Shown here: in pieces, positions 48,514 to 60,349 of the stretch
How positions within the stretch are numbered: position 1 is the stretch's first letter
Layout of the letters: every line of letters starts with the position of its first letter
NCBI RefSeq assembly: GCF_030035675.1
Contig: NC_084481.1
Coordinates: forward strand, 49,598,399 to 49,662,398
Reading direction: 5' to 3'
Source of the DNA: Rhineura floridana
Taxonomy: Eukaryota; Chordata; Lepidosauria; Squamata; Rhineuridae
DNA: 64,000 nucleotides
The notes under the pieces: generated by a model
Told to the model about the DNA's origin: nothing
What the model saw: the letters and a program-made list of their open reading frames with translations, nothing else
The model's database searches: none
Translations under genes and position numbers: made by a program

Positions 48514-48829
48514 CAGGTTTGGCCCTGCCATTAGGTAGAGTGAGGCAGCCATCTCAAGCAGTAGATGCTTGGGGGGGCAGCACCCAGTCTCTTTTCTTCT
48601 GAGCACCCTGACCATTCCCTACTGTTAGAGGATGGAAGTGTGTACCACATAGCTTGCCCTGCACCCTCAAAACTACCCTGCTGCCCTCAGATATGGGGAA
48701 AGATGCTCTCCTATTGCCAGCACTGAAGTAAGATTAAACTGCCAGTCTAGTTGGCTTCTGTACATGCAATGGGAGGCGGCACTATCTTGTCCTTTGCATC
48801 AGGCAGCAAAACACCTTGGCCAGCCCTGG
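48514..48829. mobile_element. Non-autonomous DNA transposon ('GGCCCTGCCATTAGG' family)
   Basis: The left end CAGGTTTGGCCCTGCC and the right end CCTTGGCCAGCCCTGG form inverted termini. Inside is GGCTTCTGTACATGCAATGG. A second diverged copy spans 45627-45890 and a right-end fragment is at 46865-46940. Probably hAT-like; no transposase. Confidence 0.6.
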
Positions 48830-49523
48830 TAGAACACATGGTTTTTACCTGAACGTAGCTATGTTTATGTGGCAGCCTCTCTTTGTGGGAGAACCCTGAT
48901 TATATATTGCTTGGCAAATTAACCTGAGTACTCTTCTTCTTGATGTACTAAGTTCCTTTGTTTATTATGAGGGTAAGGCAATAAGAAAATAGGGGTTACC
49001 TATAGTCAGATTATTTGTCTTTAGCTCAATATTGACTACTCTGAAGCTGCTCTTTAGGGCCAAGAAAAAACCCCATAAAAATAAAAAAACCCATTTTCTT
49101 CCTGAAAAATGGGTGCTGGTAGTGTTTTTTTCTCTCGCACTTTCACATCTCTAGCCCAGGCAAATATATTTTTCTCATTTTTCTCATCCCTTGCTATCTG
49201 ATCCTTTTAACTGGACATGCCAGGGATCGAACCTATGTCCTTCTGCATGAAAAGCATGTAATCTATCACCGAGCTTTGGTTTTTCCTATCAATAGTTTCA
49301 AACAGATCTCTCTAGTGCAAATTGTCTGCAGTTTTTGTAGGGTGTAAGCAAAGATGCTATCAAGCCTCATTTTCCGGCAGGATGGCTGCTGATGTTCTTC
49401 CTATACAGGAGTCCTTGTAAATGGGGCATAAAGGAAACCAAACCTAGGCATTCTAGCTAAATATGGTCTGCATCTGCAAATGTTTCCTGGATCTTTCTTC
49501 TACTTTGTTTTTTTATTTAACAG

Positions 49524-49598
49524 AATTTTTTCCCAGAATATCTGATATCCTTCTCAAATGAGATCAGTGGAGCAATGAGCCATACACAAATACTGCAG
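49524..49598 (+). CDS. GRB14: GRB14 coding exon 5 (RA-PH linker)
   Basis: Twenty-five codons (residues 196-220) with both ends in phase 0. The acceptor is TTTAACAG and the donor CTGCAG|GTAAGA. It reads NFFPEYLISFSNEISGA and ends in HTQILQ; human has YFFPEHMVSFATETNGE and ends in PTQILQ. This is the connector packing the RA domain against the PH domain in the family's tandem RA-PH structure (family knowledge). A 75-nt symmetric exon could be skipped without a frameshift, but nothing here shows that it is. Confidence 0.95.
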
Positions 49599-51207
49599 GT
49601 AAGAATTTGATGTTTTAAAAATAAGATCTTTCACCTGAGTGTGTCTGAAAATTTCAAGCATTGTCTGGATAAAATGATTGAGTTAGCAGGACCCAGCATT
49701 GGTATGATAGTGATATGGAAAAGAATGCCATGGTTCCCATTTTCCAAATATTTGTAAAATAAAAGTAGGGGGAGGAAATTAAAGCCAGCCCTCCTCCCTT
49801 TTTTAAAAGTTCAGCCAAACATTCTGCTCTACAAAGAGTTCTGGTTTAACAAGTGTTTGTATTCTTTCACCACTAGAACTCGTTTGAGTAAGAGGACCAC
49901 CCTTTCTTACTTTGTTTCGCTTTTTTGAAGTGCAAGGTTGAAAGATAATTTTGAAATTCATTGATGGAAAAATATTACAGGAATTACTTAAATTCAAAAA
50001 AGTTTCAAAGAGTGGTCTAATACTACACTTACTGATGGGTGGAAGGGCGGGATATACATTTAATTAATTAATTTAAATATGTTACTACGTTTATTGACGC
50101 CTTTTTCCTATGTGGTGCATCTCAGCATATGGTGTTGAGAGTAAAGATGGCCATTCACTTTATAAAAATACTTTATCAAATACTGCCAAATAATGGTAAA
50201 CAGTGTGATCATATATATGTTGCTCAAATGCAAGTCCCATTGTAAGTTTGATGGGTCCTGTTCCCACGTAAGTGGGTGTAGGAGTGAAGCCTAAGAATAT
50301 TTGTTAGAAACAGATCAGAGTGTCTTGCACTATTTACAAAAATGGTCAGTTAAATGTTCTTAAAAATAATGACATCAAATTTTAAACATTTCTAATCCAT
50401 TGTTTATAGTAAAGTTATGGAAATATAAATATATATGTGAGCAATATTCAAGAGATCGCACAGTTCCCCTTGGCATTTATTTGGTGGTTGCCCATCTCCA
50501 ATTTGCTCTTTGGTTCACTTTTCAAGTGGGGTGCTTGAGGGTATAACAGGGCCCCCATGCTGCTGATTGCACTTATGACCAGAGTTCATGACATCTACAG
50601 TAAGGACTAAGTGCACTGAGTTACCACATTTCCCAGGGGGTCTTGGGTGCTGCCTTCTCAGCATTCAGGGCATTAGGAAGAGAGATATGACCAGAAAGCT
50701 GGTATAAAATCCAAGCTGGTGAAGATTTTTTTTTGGGGGGGGGGCAAGCACTTGATTCATAAGGCAACTGAGCATTAAAAGTTGACCAAGTTCAAAATCT
50801 TAGCCCAGTAAATATGAATGTTGATGACATCATTGCATTTATTCCACAGATCATGTGGTGAAACACACATGGCAAATTAAAAACCCAGCCTAGCAACAAT
50901 GAAAGGCAAATGTCAGTTTGAAAATATAGTTATCGTTTTAGTGAACATGGGCAAGAAAAACCAGGTCCTAAATGAAAGGAGCATGTGGTTGTGATTTTGG
51001 GGAGAGGGCACATCTGATTCCCACAGGGCTAGGGAGAAAGAACCTCTCACTTGCCTTTGCTATGAGATGATGATGACTTCATTGGCATATAACACTAAGC
51101 TGTGGTTACGCATAAGTGTGCTGGTGCATGGAGTGAAAACCATGCTGCTTCACTTCTCCCATAGTCCTTCTGCTGCTGCACAACCTAGAGTTAAGCTATG
51201 ATTTGGC

Positions 51208-51821
51208 TTAACATTTTTTCTATATCCAGCCTTGCCCTACTCTCTCAAAACATGGGCTTGTGGCTGTCTTATTCTGAACAAAGAATGAGCCCAGAACAAA
51301 CATTGACTACAGTTTGTGGTTGGTTGGGAGTGAGACAAACCACAAGCCTGGATTCAGATGTAACGCTAAGCCAAACTGTGGCTTAGCTCCGCAAAAGGAC
51401 TGAAGGAGGAGCAAAACAGCCACAATTTTAGCTCTGGGTGCCTGCACACTTGTTCATTTACAATAGCCTAGTTTGCATGTAACACTAAGCAAACTGGGCC
51501 CTTGTGATGTAATGAAGAGAGAGGCTGCTATACACAGAAACCTATTTCATGAAAAAAAATGACAATATTTGATTACAGTCAAATTCTAGGTGGTCTATTG
51601 ACTTGTGAATTGATAATTTTGGAATAGTCAGCTGTTCTACAGTTCAGCCCCAGTTGAAATAACTTATTTGTGAAAACACTCATAATCATTGTACAGAAAG
51701 GAGATAGACCTCTTAGTGTCGGCTATGTATGGCTTGTGAAAAAAAGGAAATTTGTTGCTATTGTTCCTAAACTACATGTTTTGAGAGAGTAGGGCAAGGC
51801 TGGATATAGAAAAAATGTTAA
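51208..51821. repeat. Perfect 47-bp inverted repeat pair, 520 bp apart
   Basis: The arms are 51208-51254 and 51775-51821. Each contains CCTTGCCCTACTCTCTCAAA or its exact complement, with no mismatch over 47 bp and mismatches immediately outside. The left arm interrupts a palindromic MITE (GGCTTAACAT...GGCTTGTGGC); the right arm lies in unrelated sequence. Confidence 0.95.
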
Positions 51822-51864
51822 ATCCCCTGTGGGAGGAGTGCTATTGCTTTATCATTTGAGTAGA

Positions 51865-52385
51865 CTTATAGCCTGCTTTTTAGGAGAGAACTCCTCACAA
51901 ATAAACATGCAAGTACACAAATTAAAACATCACCAAAACCAACACAAAACATTTTTTTAAAAAACCTCACAAATCTTTTTTTTAAAAAATCTTTGAAATA
52001 GCCAGCACACAGATGACATCCAGCCTGACATAATGCTAGACAAGTCATAGTCAAACAACAACAGCAACACCATTTTCAGGTTAAATCAAACTGTAAAAGC
52101 AACAGAGAAGAGGTAGGTCATCAAAGCCTGCTTAGAAATGTGCAAGAATGGGACTTGTTGATCTCATGTGGAATTGAGTCCCATAAATGTGGGGCTATCA
52201 CCAAGAAGGCTCTGTTCATGTATCTGCCTGTCTGATTGTTCTTGAAGGTTGGCACATAAACAGGACTTCTGAAGCAGATCTTAAGGTACAGACAGGTTAA
52301 TTTTTTATTATTTCAATGTATTTCCTGCCCTTCATCAATTGATGATCCCAGGGTAGATTATAAATAAAACAAAAAGCTCTATTAA
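51865..52385 (-). mobile_element. L2-like LINE 3' region, old
   Basis: GGAATTGAGTCCCATAAATG and GGCTATCACCAAGAAGGCTC reverse to the family's end-of-ORF block. A second tail-like piece (TTTCCTGCCCTTCATC...CCCAGGGTAG) lies at 52305-52385. Frame destroyed. Confidence 0.5.
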
Positions 52386-52386
52386 A

Positions 52387-52600
52387 ATAAGAACATAAGA
52401 AGAACCTGTTGGATCAGACTAAAGGCTCATCTAGCCCAGCATTCTGTTCTCACAGTGGCCAACCAGATTCCTATGGGATTTGAGTGCATCTGCTTGTGAT
52501 TCCCAGCAACTGGTATTAAAAAAATACTGTCTCTGACACTGGAGGTAGAACATAGCCATCAGTGGTTAGTAGCCATTGATATATAACAGTATACTAAAAT
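52387..52600 (-). mobile_element. CR1-type LINE 3' end fragment
   Basis: AAGAACATAAGAAGAACCTG, then TCATCTAGCCCAGCATTCTG and CTCACAGTGGCCAACCAGAT, then GATTCCCAGCAACTGG: the reverse of 22935-23105, and the longest copy of this end here. Confidence 0.65.
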
Positions 52601-52778
52601 AGCAGACTAGCATATACTTAGCAGTGTTCGTGACATGCAAGGTGTTTTTAGAATGTAGAAACACTAAGATCCTTTCACAAAAAGCTTACAACACACAAGC
52701 CTAACACCATGTTCAAGGAGTTGTTGGATAAGGGTGTACTCTGGTGGGATTCAAAGTGGTATTTTTCCTCCCTTTCAG

Positions 52779-52916
52779 ATGTTTTTAAGTTCCAGTACAT
52801 ATCCTGAGATTCACAGTTATTTACATGCAAAAGAGCAAGGGAAAAAAACCTGGAAAAAGATGTACTTTTTGCTGCGAAGATCTGGTCTGTATTTTTCCAC
52901 TAAGGGGACATCAAAG
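52779..52916 (+). CDS. GRB14: GRB14 coding exon 6 (PH domain start)
   Basis: Forty-six codons (residues 221-266), phase 0 at both ends. The acceptor is CCTCCCTTTCAG and the donor AAG|GTAAGG. It encodes [20 protein letters not shown] and then [20 protein letters not shown]. The start of the PH domain is visible: [18 protein letters not shown] has the first two strands, with basic residues of the phosphoinositide loop and the conserved Trp-Lys-Lys. Only a few conservative changes separate it from the human sequence. Confidence 0.98.
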
Positions 52917-53551
52917 GTAAGGTTGGCAATATGAACACAAGCCATGCTAGAGTTCAGTATGCATCAAATTCTATCTGCAGTAGGGATTTTTTTAATCTTC
53001 TTTAAGACAAAAACCTGAAAAACTCAATTTAAAAATGAAGCTTATCTCATTCCAGTTTTGTTGCTGCTGCTGAAGAGATGAGAGAAGACGACTCTTATGG
53101 TGTAGGCATGGAATGGGCTAGGATTTTTTTTGGTGTGTGTTAATATTAGAAGAAATAAAAGGCAATGTTTTAACTTGTTAAGTTAACTTATAAACTGTTT
53201 TTTCTTTTAATATGTCTTAAAATAGATTTAATGCTACTGCTCCTGAACCATGGAATCCTTCTTTCAGGAAGGAATGCCAGCGATGTCCAGAAAAGAGATG
53301 CCCAGTATATATTTTTTCCTGATAATGTATTGGTAATAGCATATGTCTGGCCTGTTCAATCTTTGCTCACTTTTTCATGGAAACCACTTTTGCCTCTTGC
53401 CCCACCCACCATTGACATGTGAAACCACCACCCTCCCATGCTGCTCAAAAGGGAATTTGGTTCTCATACTGAAAAATGTTCTGCACCCCTAGTGTAGATA
53501 CTGCTGGGCCAAATGGACCTCAGAATTCCCAGATACTCAAAGATGTTGGAC

Positions 53552-55676
53552 CAGGGGTCGCCAAACTGTCAACCATGGGCACCATGGCACCTGCGAAGGC
53601 CTTCAGTGGTGCACCCAGTGGGTAGCTTTCATTTTTTTTTTTTAAAAAAAGTAAGTATCTAGCTCTCTTAGTAAGTAAGTTACGGAGCAAAATGTGCAGG
53701 TAGCCTTCTAAGCAATTTATGTGAAATGAGTCAGCCTGGCTGCCCCCGCCTGTCAGAGTTTTTAGCCAATGAGTGAACTCAGAGCTGTGATTGATAAGTG
53801 AGTTGTTTGGACACCAGACAGTAGAACTCCCTGGGTCCTAAAGAGCTGCTGTTTTGCCCTCCCTTTTAGTGAACTTTTCCTGCTTCTCTCTTTTTTCCAG
53901 TCCTTGGAATCTCCATGGTTTCCCTTTCCTTTTTCCCTAGCAACCAGGATGAATCTTTCCTATGCTGGTTGCTGGTTTTCCCTGAGATAATGTAGTGCCT
54001 AAAAGTTATTTTCTGCAAATACTACTACACGATAAGTGTGGGTGAATGTTAAAGCATCCCTCTTTCTCTCAAAAGCTGATGTGAAAACTTTGCAAAGAGG
54101 GTTAGGTATGCCTTCTGCTTTGCAGGAGCTAAAGACCAGGGACTCATTAAGAATTCACTGTATAATTAATTTACAGTACACTTGTATACATGTCTGCTAA
54201 GAATTAAATCTCTTTGTCTTTAATGGGACTTACTTCTAGGTAAGTGGGTACAGGATGTTAGTCTAGTCTTTGGTTTAGGGCTGGCAGTGGGGAAAACAGG
54301 CTTCTTGAGCCTTTAACAGCTGCATGGCAATGAAATGGCCTCAAACCATCTTTTTCTTGTACAGACACAGGACTGAGGTTCTTGCATACTCCTCTACTCT
54401 GTATCTACACATACAACATATATGGCAAACATTGTGGCCACCTGAGCTTCCATAGTTTTTGCTAGCAGTTAGGTTTGTCTAGGCGAGCTACGGTCGAGGT
54501 TGCACCAAATGATATACTTAGGTTTAGGGATATCTCAGGAAAAATAATGGGATTTCAACAAAGGAACATCTTTATAAATCATATTGTATTTATTTGTTTT
54601 TTATACATTCATACATACAAGTACATGTGTATCTGGCTTCAGCCAGTAAACCAGAATCCTATAGGTCAGGGTCAAAGTCCTGACTGGTTACAAGCACATA
54701 ATGGAGCTCTCAGGTCTCATATATTACAGCTCAGTCGTATATCAGGCTTATTTATTTATTAGATTTACATCCCACCCTTCCTCACAGTAGGAGCCTAATA
54801 TTAGGCTTCTACATTCGGTATACAGTTAACAAATCTTACAGTATAAAGTGCTATTCATTCACACCTAGACATTATACAAGTTACATTGCAATATTTGTGA
54901 AGTTATATTGCAAAGAATCAACATCATGCAGGTTAGTACATTTCCACACATTTCCATCTTTAAAGAAATGGAATAATCTCACCTTTGTAGAAAGCAAGCC
55001 TCGGACCTCCAGCATGGCAGCAGTACGTTGGATCAGTCAGTAAGATGCAGGCACTCCTCTCCCTTTCATAAGAATTCTTACCTCCTTATTAGCTGCCTTC
55101 TCTACATGCTTTCTGCCAGAGACAGCAAACATCTCATCATGCTGCCTGCCAGGGACAGCAAACGGGACTAATAAACCATTCAATAACAACTGGTTGACAA
55201 CTTGACTTGAAACAGGTGTTGTCCACACCATATAAGGAACTTCCTCCTCTGGCTCCTATGTGTCCACAGGCAGCTGCAGCTGGTAGCTATGTGCCATTAT
55301 CAGTACACTGACTGACTGCCCAGAACTAGACAAAGGAGTGGGGAGCAGAAAACATTTTTCCCTTTTGAACTCTTTTAGACTTGAGGAGGTCTGCATATCA
55401 TATTCTATATATGAGGATTAATATATATATTATACAGACTCTTAGATGGGAAATAAACACATTAAACATGGGGCCAGCCCACAACACCAGGCAGAAATTC
55501 AACAGGTCAAGCCTTTTCTCGTATGGAAATACAATTATGGGGAAAGCTTCACTATCACACCTCTCTAATTTTATGTTATGCCATGCTTCCATGGCAGTCA
55601 TTTTGTGACTGGTGCCCCCAGCACTCTCTCAAAATTTGAAACGTACCCTCTGGTCCAAAAAGGTTAGCGACCCTTG
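53552..55676. mobile_element. hAT-like transposon relic, ~2.1 kb, no transposase
   Basis: The left end CAGGGGTCGCCAAACTG is mirrored by AGGTTAGCGACCCTTG at the right end (55661-55676). Inner blocks also mirror: GGGCACCATGGCACC against GGTGCCCCC. The flanking octamers TGTTGGAC and CTTTGGTC agree at only five of eight positions. The interior holds a MITE half (54190-54262), an L2-type tail piece (54750-54795) and unrecognised sequence, so it has been invaded. No long frame. Confidence 0.5.
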
Positions 55677-56359
55677 CTTTGGTCTGTAAGAAATCAGCAT
55701 TAGCTTCTTTTGCAGCAGTTACATGTGGATACATGGTAAGCTACCAGCCTTAGTGGTACCTTCACAATGAGAAGGGATCTGTTACTTGGATGTCGTTGAA
55801 AGGTAGTATTTGTCACTCTCATATCTTTACTGAGACACTCTTGTTTTTAGGCACTTGATAAATAATGAATATAATGGTGTGAATCCAGAGAAAATCCACT
55901 CATGGAACGTGCCCCCACCCAATATTTAATGACCCCCCTCCGTCCCTTGCACTCCAGCCCACCCTGCTCATGAGGGTCCATCATCGGGAGAGGCTTTTGG
56001 GGGGAGGCTTGGGGGAGGCCTGCTAGTAGAGAAGGCAACAAGGAGGTCACCTTCCACTGGCACTTTAGATCCAAGCCTATGTATCCCCCATTTTTTCCTT
56101 TTCTGCCACAAAAATTCTCATTTTTCTATTCTGGATGTTTGTGTTGTCGTTAACAACACTGTCCAGGATGCTAATGTTGGTAGCTTTAACTCCACATCCT
56201 CCATTCCTGGCACTGATGTTCTTGTCCAGTAATTTGCATTGTATTATCCAGATCATAGTCTATATTAATTAGTATGGCTGCGTACTGGATTTAGCCAAGT
56301 CCTGAGCCAAATCAGGCTATTTGGAAGGATTTGGGTCTCAGCTGAGTTGGGTTAAGACA

Positions 56360-58150
56360 GCTATTTATTTATTTATTTGGTTGCATTTATATACCGCCCT
56401 TAGCAAATAGCTCTCAGGGCGGTAAACAGCATAGGGTAAAATACATATATGGCAATAATAAAATCACAAAAACATATATGACATAAAAACAAATACAGTT
56501 AAACAGAAAATAAAAATAAAGACTTAGTATACAAGATTAAAAAGCTAAAAAGATTAGAGTGATTAAAATGCCTGGGAGCATAAAAAGGTCTTTACCTGGC
56601 GCCGAAAATATAATAGTGTAGGCGCCAGGCGTACCTCTTTGGGGAGGCTATTCCACAACTCGGGGGCCACCACAGAAAAGGCCCTAGATCTAGTAACCAC
56701 CCTCCGGGCTTCACAATGAGTTGGTACCTGGAGGAGGGCCTTCCATGATGAACGAAGCGAACGGGTAATAATAATAATAATAATAATTTAATTTATGTGT
56801 TGCCTATCTGGCCAATGGCCACTCTAGGCGACGTACAAATCAGGTGCAGTAAATGCAGCACAATAAAATACACATAAAATACAATATAACAAGGAAACTA
56901 TAAATAGGAATGATAACAGTTCAGAGTAATAGGCAATTAGTCCTGAAAATTAACCCTCCCCGGAAGTCCCGAAGGCCTGTCTGAAAAGCCAGGTCTTCAA
57001 GGCTTTGCGGAATACATTCAGGGAAGGGGCATGCCGAAGATCGTACGGGAGGGAGTTCCAGAGAGTGGGGGCCGCCACTGAAAATGCCCTCTCTCTAGTC
57101 CCCACCAACCTAGCTGTTTTAGTTGGTGGGACTGAGAGAAGGCCCTGAGTGGCTGATCTTGTTGGGCGGCATAATTGGTGACACTGGAGGCACTCCATCA
57201 GGTAAACTGGTCCAAAACCATGTAGGGATTTAAAGGTTAATACCAACACCTTGAATTGAGCCCGGAAAATAACTGGAAGCCAGTGTAGATCGAATAACAC
57301 TGGAGTGATGTGTTCCCGGCGGCGACAATTTGTAAGTAGTCGAGCCGCAGCATTTTGTATAAGTTGTAATTTCCGGACCGTTTTCAAGGGTAACCCCACG
57401 TAGAGCACATTGCAGTGGTCTAAACGAGAGGTGACCAGGGCATGTACTACCAGTGGGAGCTGATGAGCAGGGAGGTAGGGTTGCAGCCTATGAATGAGGT
57501 GTAATTGATACCAGGCTGCCCGGCTCACTGCCGAAATCTGAGCCTCCATGGACAGCCTGGAATCAAGAACAACCCCAAGGCTGCGGACCTGGTCCTTTAG
57601 GGGCAATCTTACCCCATTGAACATCAGGTCAACATCTCCCAACCTTCCCTTGTCTTCCACAAGCAGCACCTCAGTCTTATCGGGATTCAACTTCAACCTG
57701 TTCCTTCCCATCCATCCACTCACGGATTCCAGGCACTTGGACATGGTCTCCACAGCCAACTCTGGCGAAGATTTAAATGAGAGATAGAGCTGAGTGTCAT
57801 CCGCATATTGGTGACACTGCAGCCCAAATCTCCTAATGATTGTCCCCAGCGGCTTCATATAGATATTAAATAGCATGGGAGAGAGAATAGAGCCCTGTGG
57901 CACACCACAATTGAGAGGCCAAGGGTAGGTTCATAGTGGGAGAGTTCCACCAGGTATTGCGGTCCCACGCCATGTAAGGCTTTATAGGTCATAACCAACA
58001 CCTTGAATCTCGCCCGGAAGCAAATAGGTAGCCAATGCAGGCGAGCCAGAACAGGAGTTATATGCGAAGACCGACTGGTCCTCGTCAATAATCTAGCTGC
58101 CGCATTCTGCACTAGCTGAAGCTTCCGAACTGTCTTCAAGGGCAGCCCAA
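56360..58150 (-). mobile_element. L2-clade LINE copy A, split by a nested L2
   Basis: The two parts are 56360-56765 (tail, GGGCGG 3' end, C-terminal codons) and 57921-58150 (upstream codons with [20 protein letters not shown]). Placed together they are collinear with the 5.1-kb L2. GGGTA appears at both sides of the break, a probable target duplication. The 5' end is truncated at CTTCAAGGGCAGCCC. Confidence 0.88.
56766..57920 (-). mobile_element. L2-clade LINE copy B, nested in copy A
   Basis: A 317-codon open frame (57903-56950) has [47 protein letters not shown] and the end [12 protein letters not shown]. The 3' end (GTGTTGCCTATCTGGCC) and (AAT)n tail at 56766-56790 differ from copy A, so it is another subfamily. 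Because it sits inside A, it is younger than A. Confidence 0.88.
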
Positions 58151-58679
58151 TGACATGGATCACTACGGGTTGGGTAAGATGACCCAGAGTGATCCAGGGC
58201 TGTCAGGGTGGGTCATAAGGTAGAAGGAGAGTCGGGCATCAGGTGGGAAAACTCACAAAAAGGCCAAGACCTAACTGCTGTAAATCCAGTGCTGTGGCTC
58301 TCCTGCCTGCCTGAGCCCCAGGAGCAGTGCTCAACAGCTGTCTCCTTCCTCTGAGCCCCTTCTGGTGATATAGTTAATTAGGCATTTAAAACCCTAATTA
58401 AACATTAGCCCCACCCCCAAACTTACTCAGCACTGGCTTTCAGGCAGAGCCAGGTCTGAGGTGGGGCAGGTGGTTGCCAGAATGGGTTGGCCTGATCCCC
58501 TTCCCTCTGATTACCAGGGGGCTGTGCCCTATTCATCAGCAGAGAGTTCTCCAGTTTGAGAGCTGCAGTTGCTACTGAGTTCAATTTGGCTGCTCCTTGG
58601 TGGAAACTAACATTTGAAATTCACTTTGCTCAAAGACTCTGTTGCTTCACGGAATATCTATAGTCCTCCTTCGGCAATC

Positions 58680-58775
58680 ATAGTTCAGCCTGATGCCCTC
58701 CAGATGTTCTGGACTGCATCTCCCATTGTTGTAGCCCAAAATATCTGGAGGGCACCTGCTTGGTGAAGGCTAGCA
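58680..58775. mobile_element. Palindromic MITE ('CTCCAGATG' family)
   Basis: GATGCCCTCCAGATGTTCTG is mirrored by AAATATCTGGAGGGCACC, with the GCATCTCCCAT core. It lies directly before an L2 insertion. Confidence 0.7.
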
Positions 58776-58781
58776 TAGACA

Positions 58782-60030
58782 TATCCTTCTGGAGAGGCTC
58801 GCGGAGTTGGGAGTTGGAGGCACTGCTTGGCAGTGGTTCCGCTCCTACTTGGCGGGTCGTCTCCAGAAGGTAGAGCTTGGGGAACATTGCTCGACACCGC
58901 GGGCTCTCCAATATGGGGTCCCGCAGGGGTCAGTTTTGTCCCCCCTGCTTTTTAATATCTACATGAAGCCGTTGGGAGAGGTCATCAGGAGTTTTGGAGT
59001 GCGTTGTCATCAGTATGCTGATGACACGCAGCTCTACTTCTCCTTTTCATCTTCTTCAGGTGAGGCTGTCGATTTACTGAACCGTTGCCTGGCCTCGACA
59101 ATGGACTGGATGAGAGTTAACAAACTGAAGCTCAATCCAGACAAGACTGAGATGCTGTTGGTGGACGGGTTCTCTGATCGGATGGTGGATATATACCCTG
59201 TCCTGGACGGGGTTACACTCCCCCTAAAGGACCGGGTTCGTAGTCTGGGAGTCTTTTTAGACTCTTCCCTCTCACTTGAGGCTCAAGTAGCCTCGGTGGT
59301 TAGGAATGCGTTTTACCAACTTCGGTTGGTAGCCCAGCTACGTCCCTATTTGAGTAAAGAGGACCTTACATCAGTGGTACATGCTCTGGTAACCTCACGT
59401 TTGGATTACTGTGATGCGCTTTACGTAGGGCTACCTTTGAAGACAGTTCGGAAGCTACAACTAGTGCAAAATGCGGCGGCCAGATTGCTGACAAGGACCA
59501 AGCGGTCTGAGCATATAACACCTGTTCTGGCCAGCTTGCACTGGTTGCCAATATGTTTCCGGGCTAGATTCAAAGTGTTGGTATTAACCTATAAAGCCTT
59601 ATACGGTGCGGGACCACGATACCTTGCGGAACGCCTCTTCCGATATGAACCGGCCCATGCACTACATTCTGCTACGAAGGCCCTCCTCCGGGTTCCAACT
59701 CACAGGGAGGCCCGGAGGGTGATGACGAGATCTAGGGCCTTCTCAGTGGTGGCCCCCGAACTGTGGAACAGTCTCCCCGAGGAAGTACGCCTGGCGCCGA
59801 CTCTGCTCTCCTTCCGGTGCCAGGTCAAAACCTTCCTATTCTCTGAAGCATTTTAAGTTACACTGATTTAATTTTAAAAATGTTTATTGTGTTGGATTGT
59901 TGCTTGTATTTTAGTATTGTTTGGTTATTTATTGTATTTTTATGCTGTTTTATGTTCACCGCCCAGAGAGCTATTGCTAGTCGGGCGGTATATAAATTTA
60001 ATAAATAATAATAATAAAATAAAATAATTA
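58782..60030 (+). mobile_element. L2-clade LINE, 5'-truncated, open RT C-terminal frame
   Basis: A frame of 349 codons (58807-59856) begins at MGVGGTAWQWFRSYLAGR and carries [30 protein letters not shown] (YADD near residue 70) and the SFRCQVKTFLFSEAF end, without interruption. A 3' UTR, the CACCGCCCAGAGAG...CGGGCGGTATA hairpin and an AAT tail follow. It ends ~0.2 kb before GRB14 exon 7. Confidence 0.92.
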
Positions 60031-60238
60031 CATTTGGTGTTGATGGAAGCCTTTCAGTGTCATTACAGTGCTGGTAAGTTGCCACACCCTACATAGCAGT
60101 ATCTTTCTTTTATAATTCAGACACTCCCTTTGGGAATTATATATTTTAAATTTACAACGTGGAATGGTCATTTCACTTTTTGGGGGGTAACAATTGAAGA
60201 AGATGCCTGTAATAGCTTTATATTGCTCTTCCTTTTAG

Positions 60239-60349
60239 GAGCCAAGGCACCTGCAGCTTTTCAGTGAATTCAGCAGTAGTGACATATATATGTCTTTGAC
60301 AGGCAAAAAGGTGTCTGGAGTACCAGCCAGCTATGGGTTCTGCTTTAAG
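60239..60349 (+). CDS. GRB14: GRB14 coding exon 7 (PH domain core)
   Basis: Thirty-seven codons (residues 267-303), phase 0 at both ends. The acceptor follows a pyrimidine run ending CCTTTTAG; the donor is AAG|GTAAAT. It reads EPRHLQLFSEFSSSDIYMSL and ends ASYGFCFK, against human EPRHLQFFSEFGNSDIYVSL and NYGFCFK. This is the central PH sheet. The exon begins only ~0.2 kb after the 3' tail of a sense L2 insertion and is separated from exon 8 by 344 bp. Confidence 0.97.
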
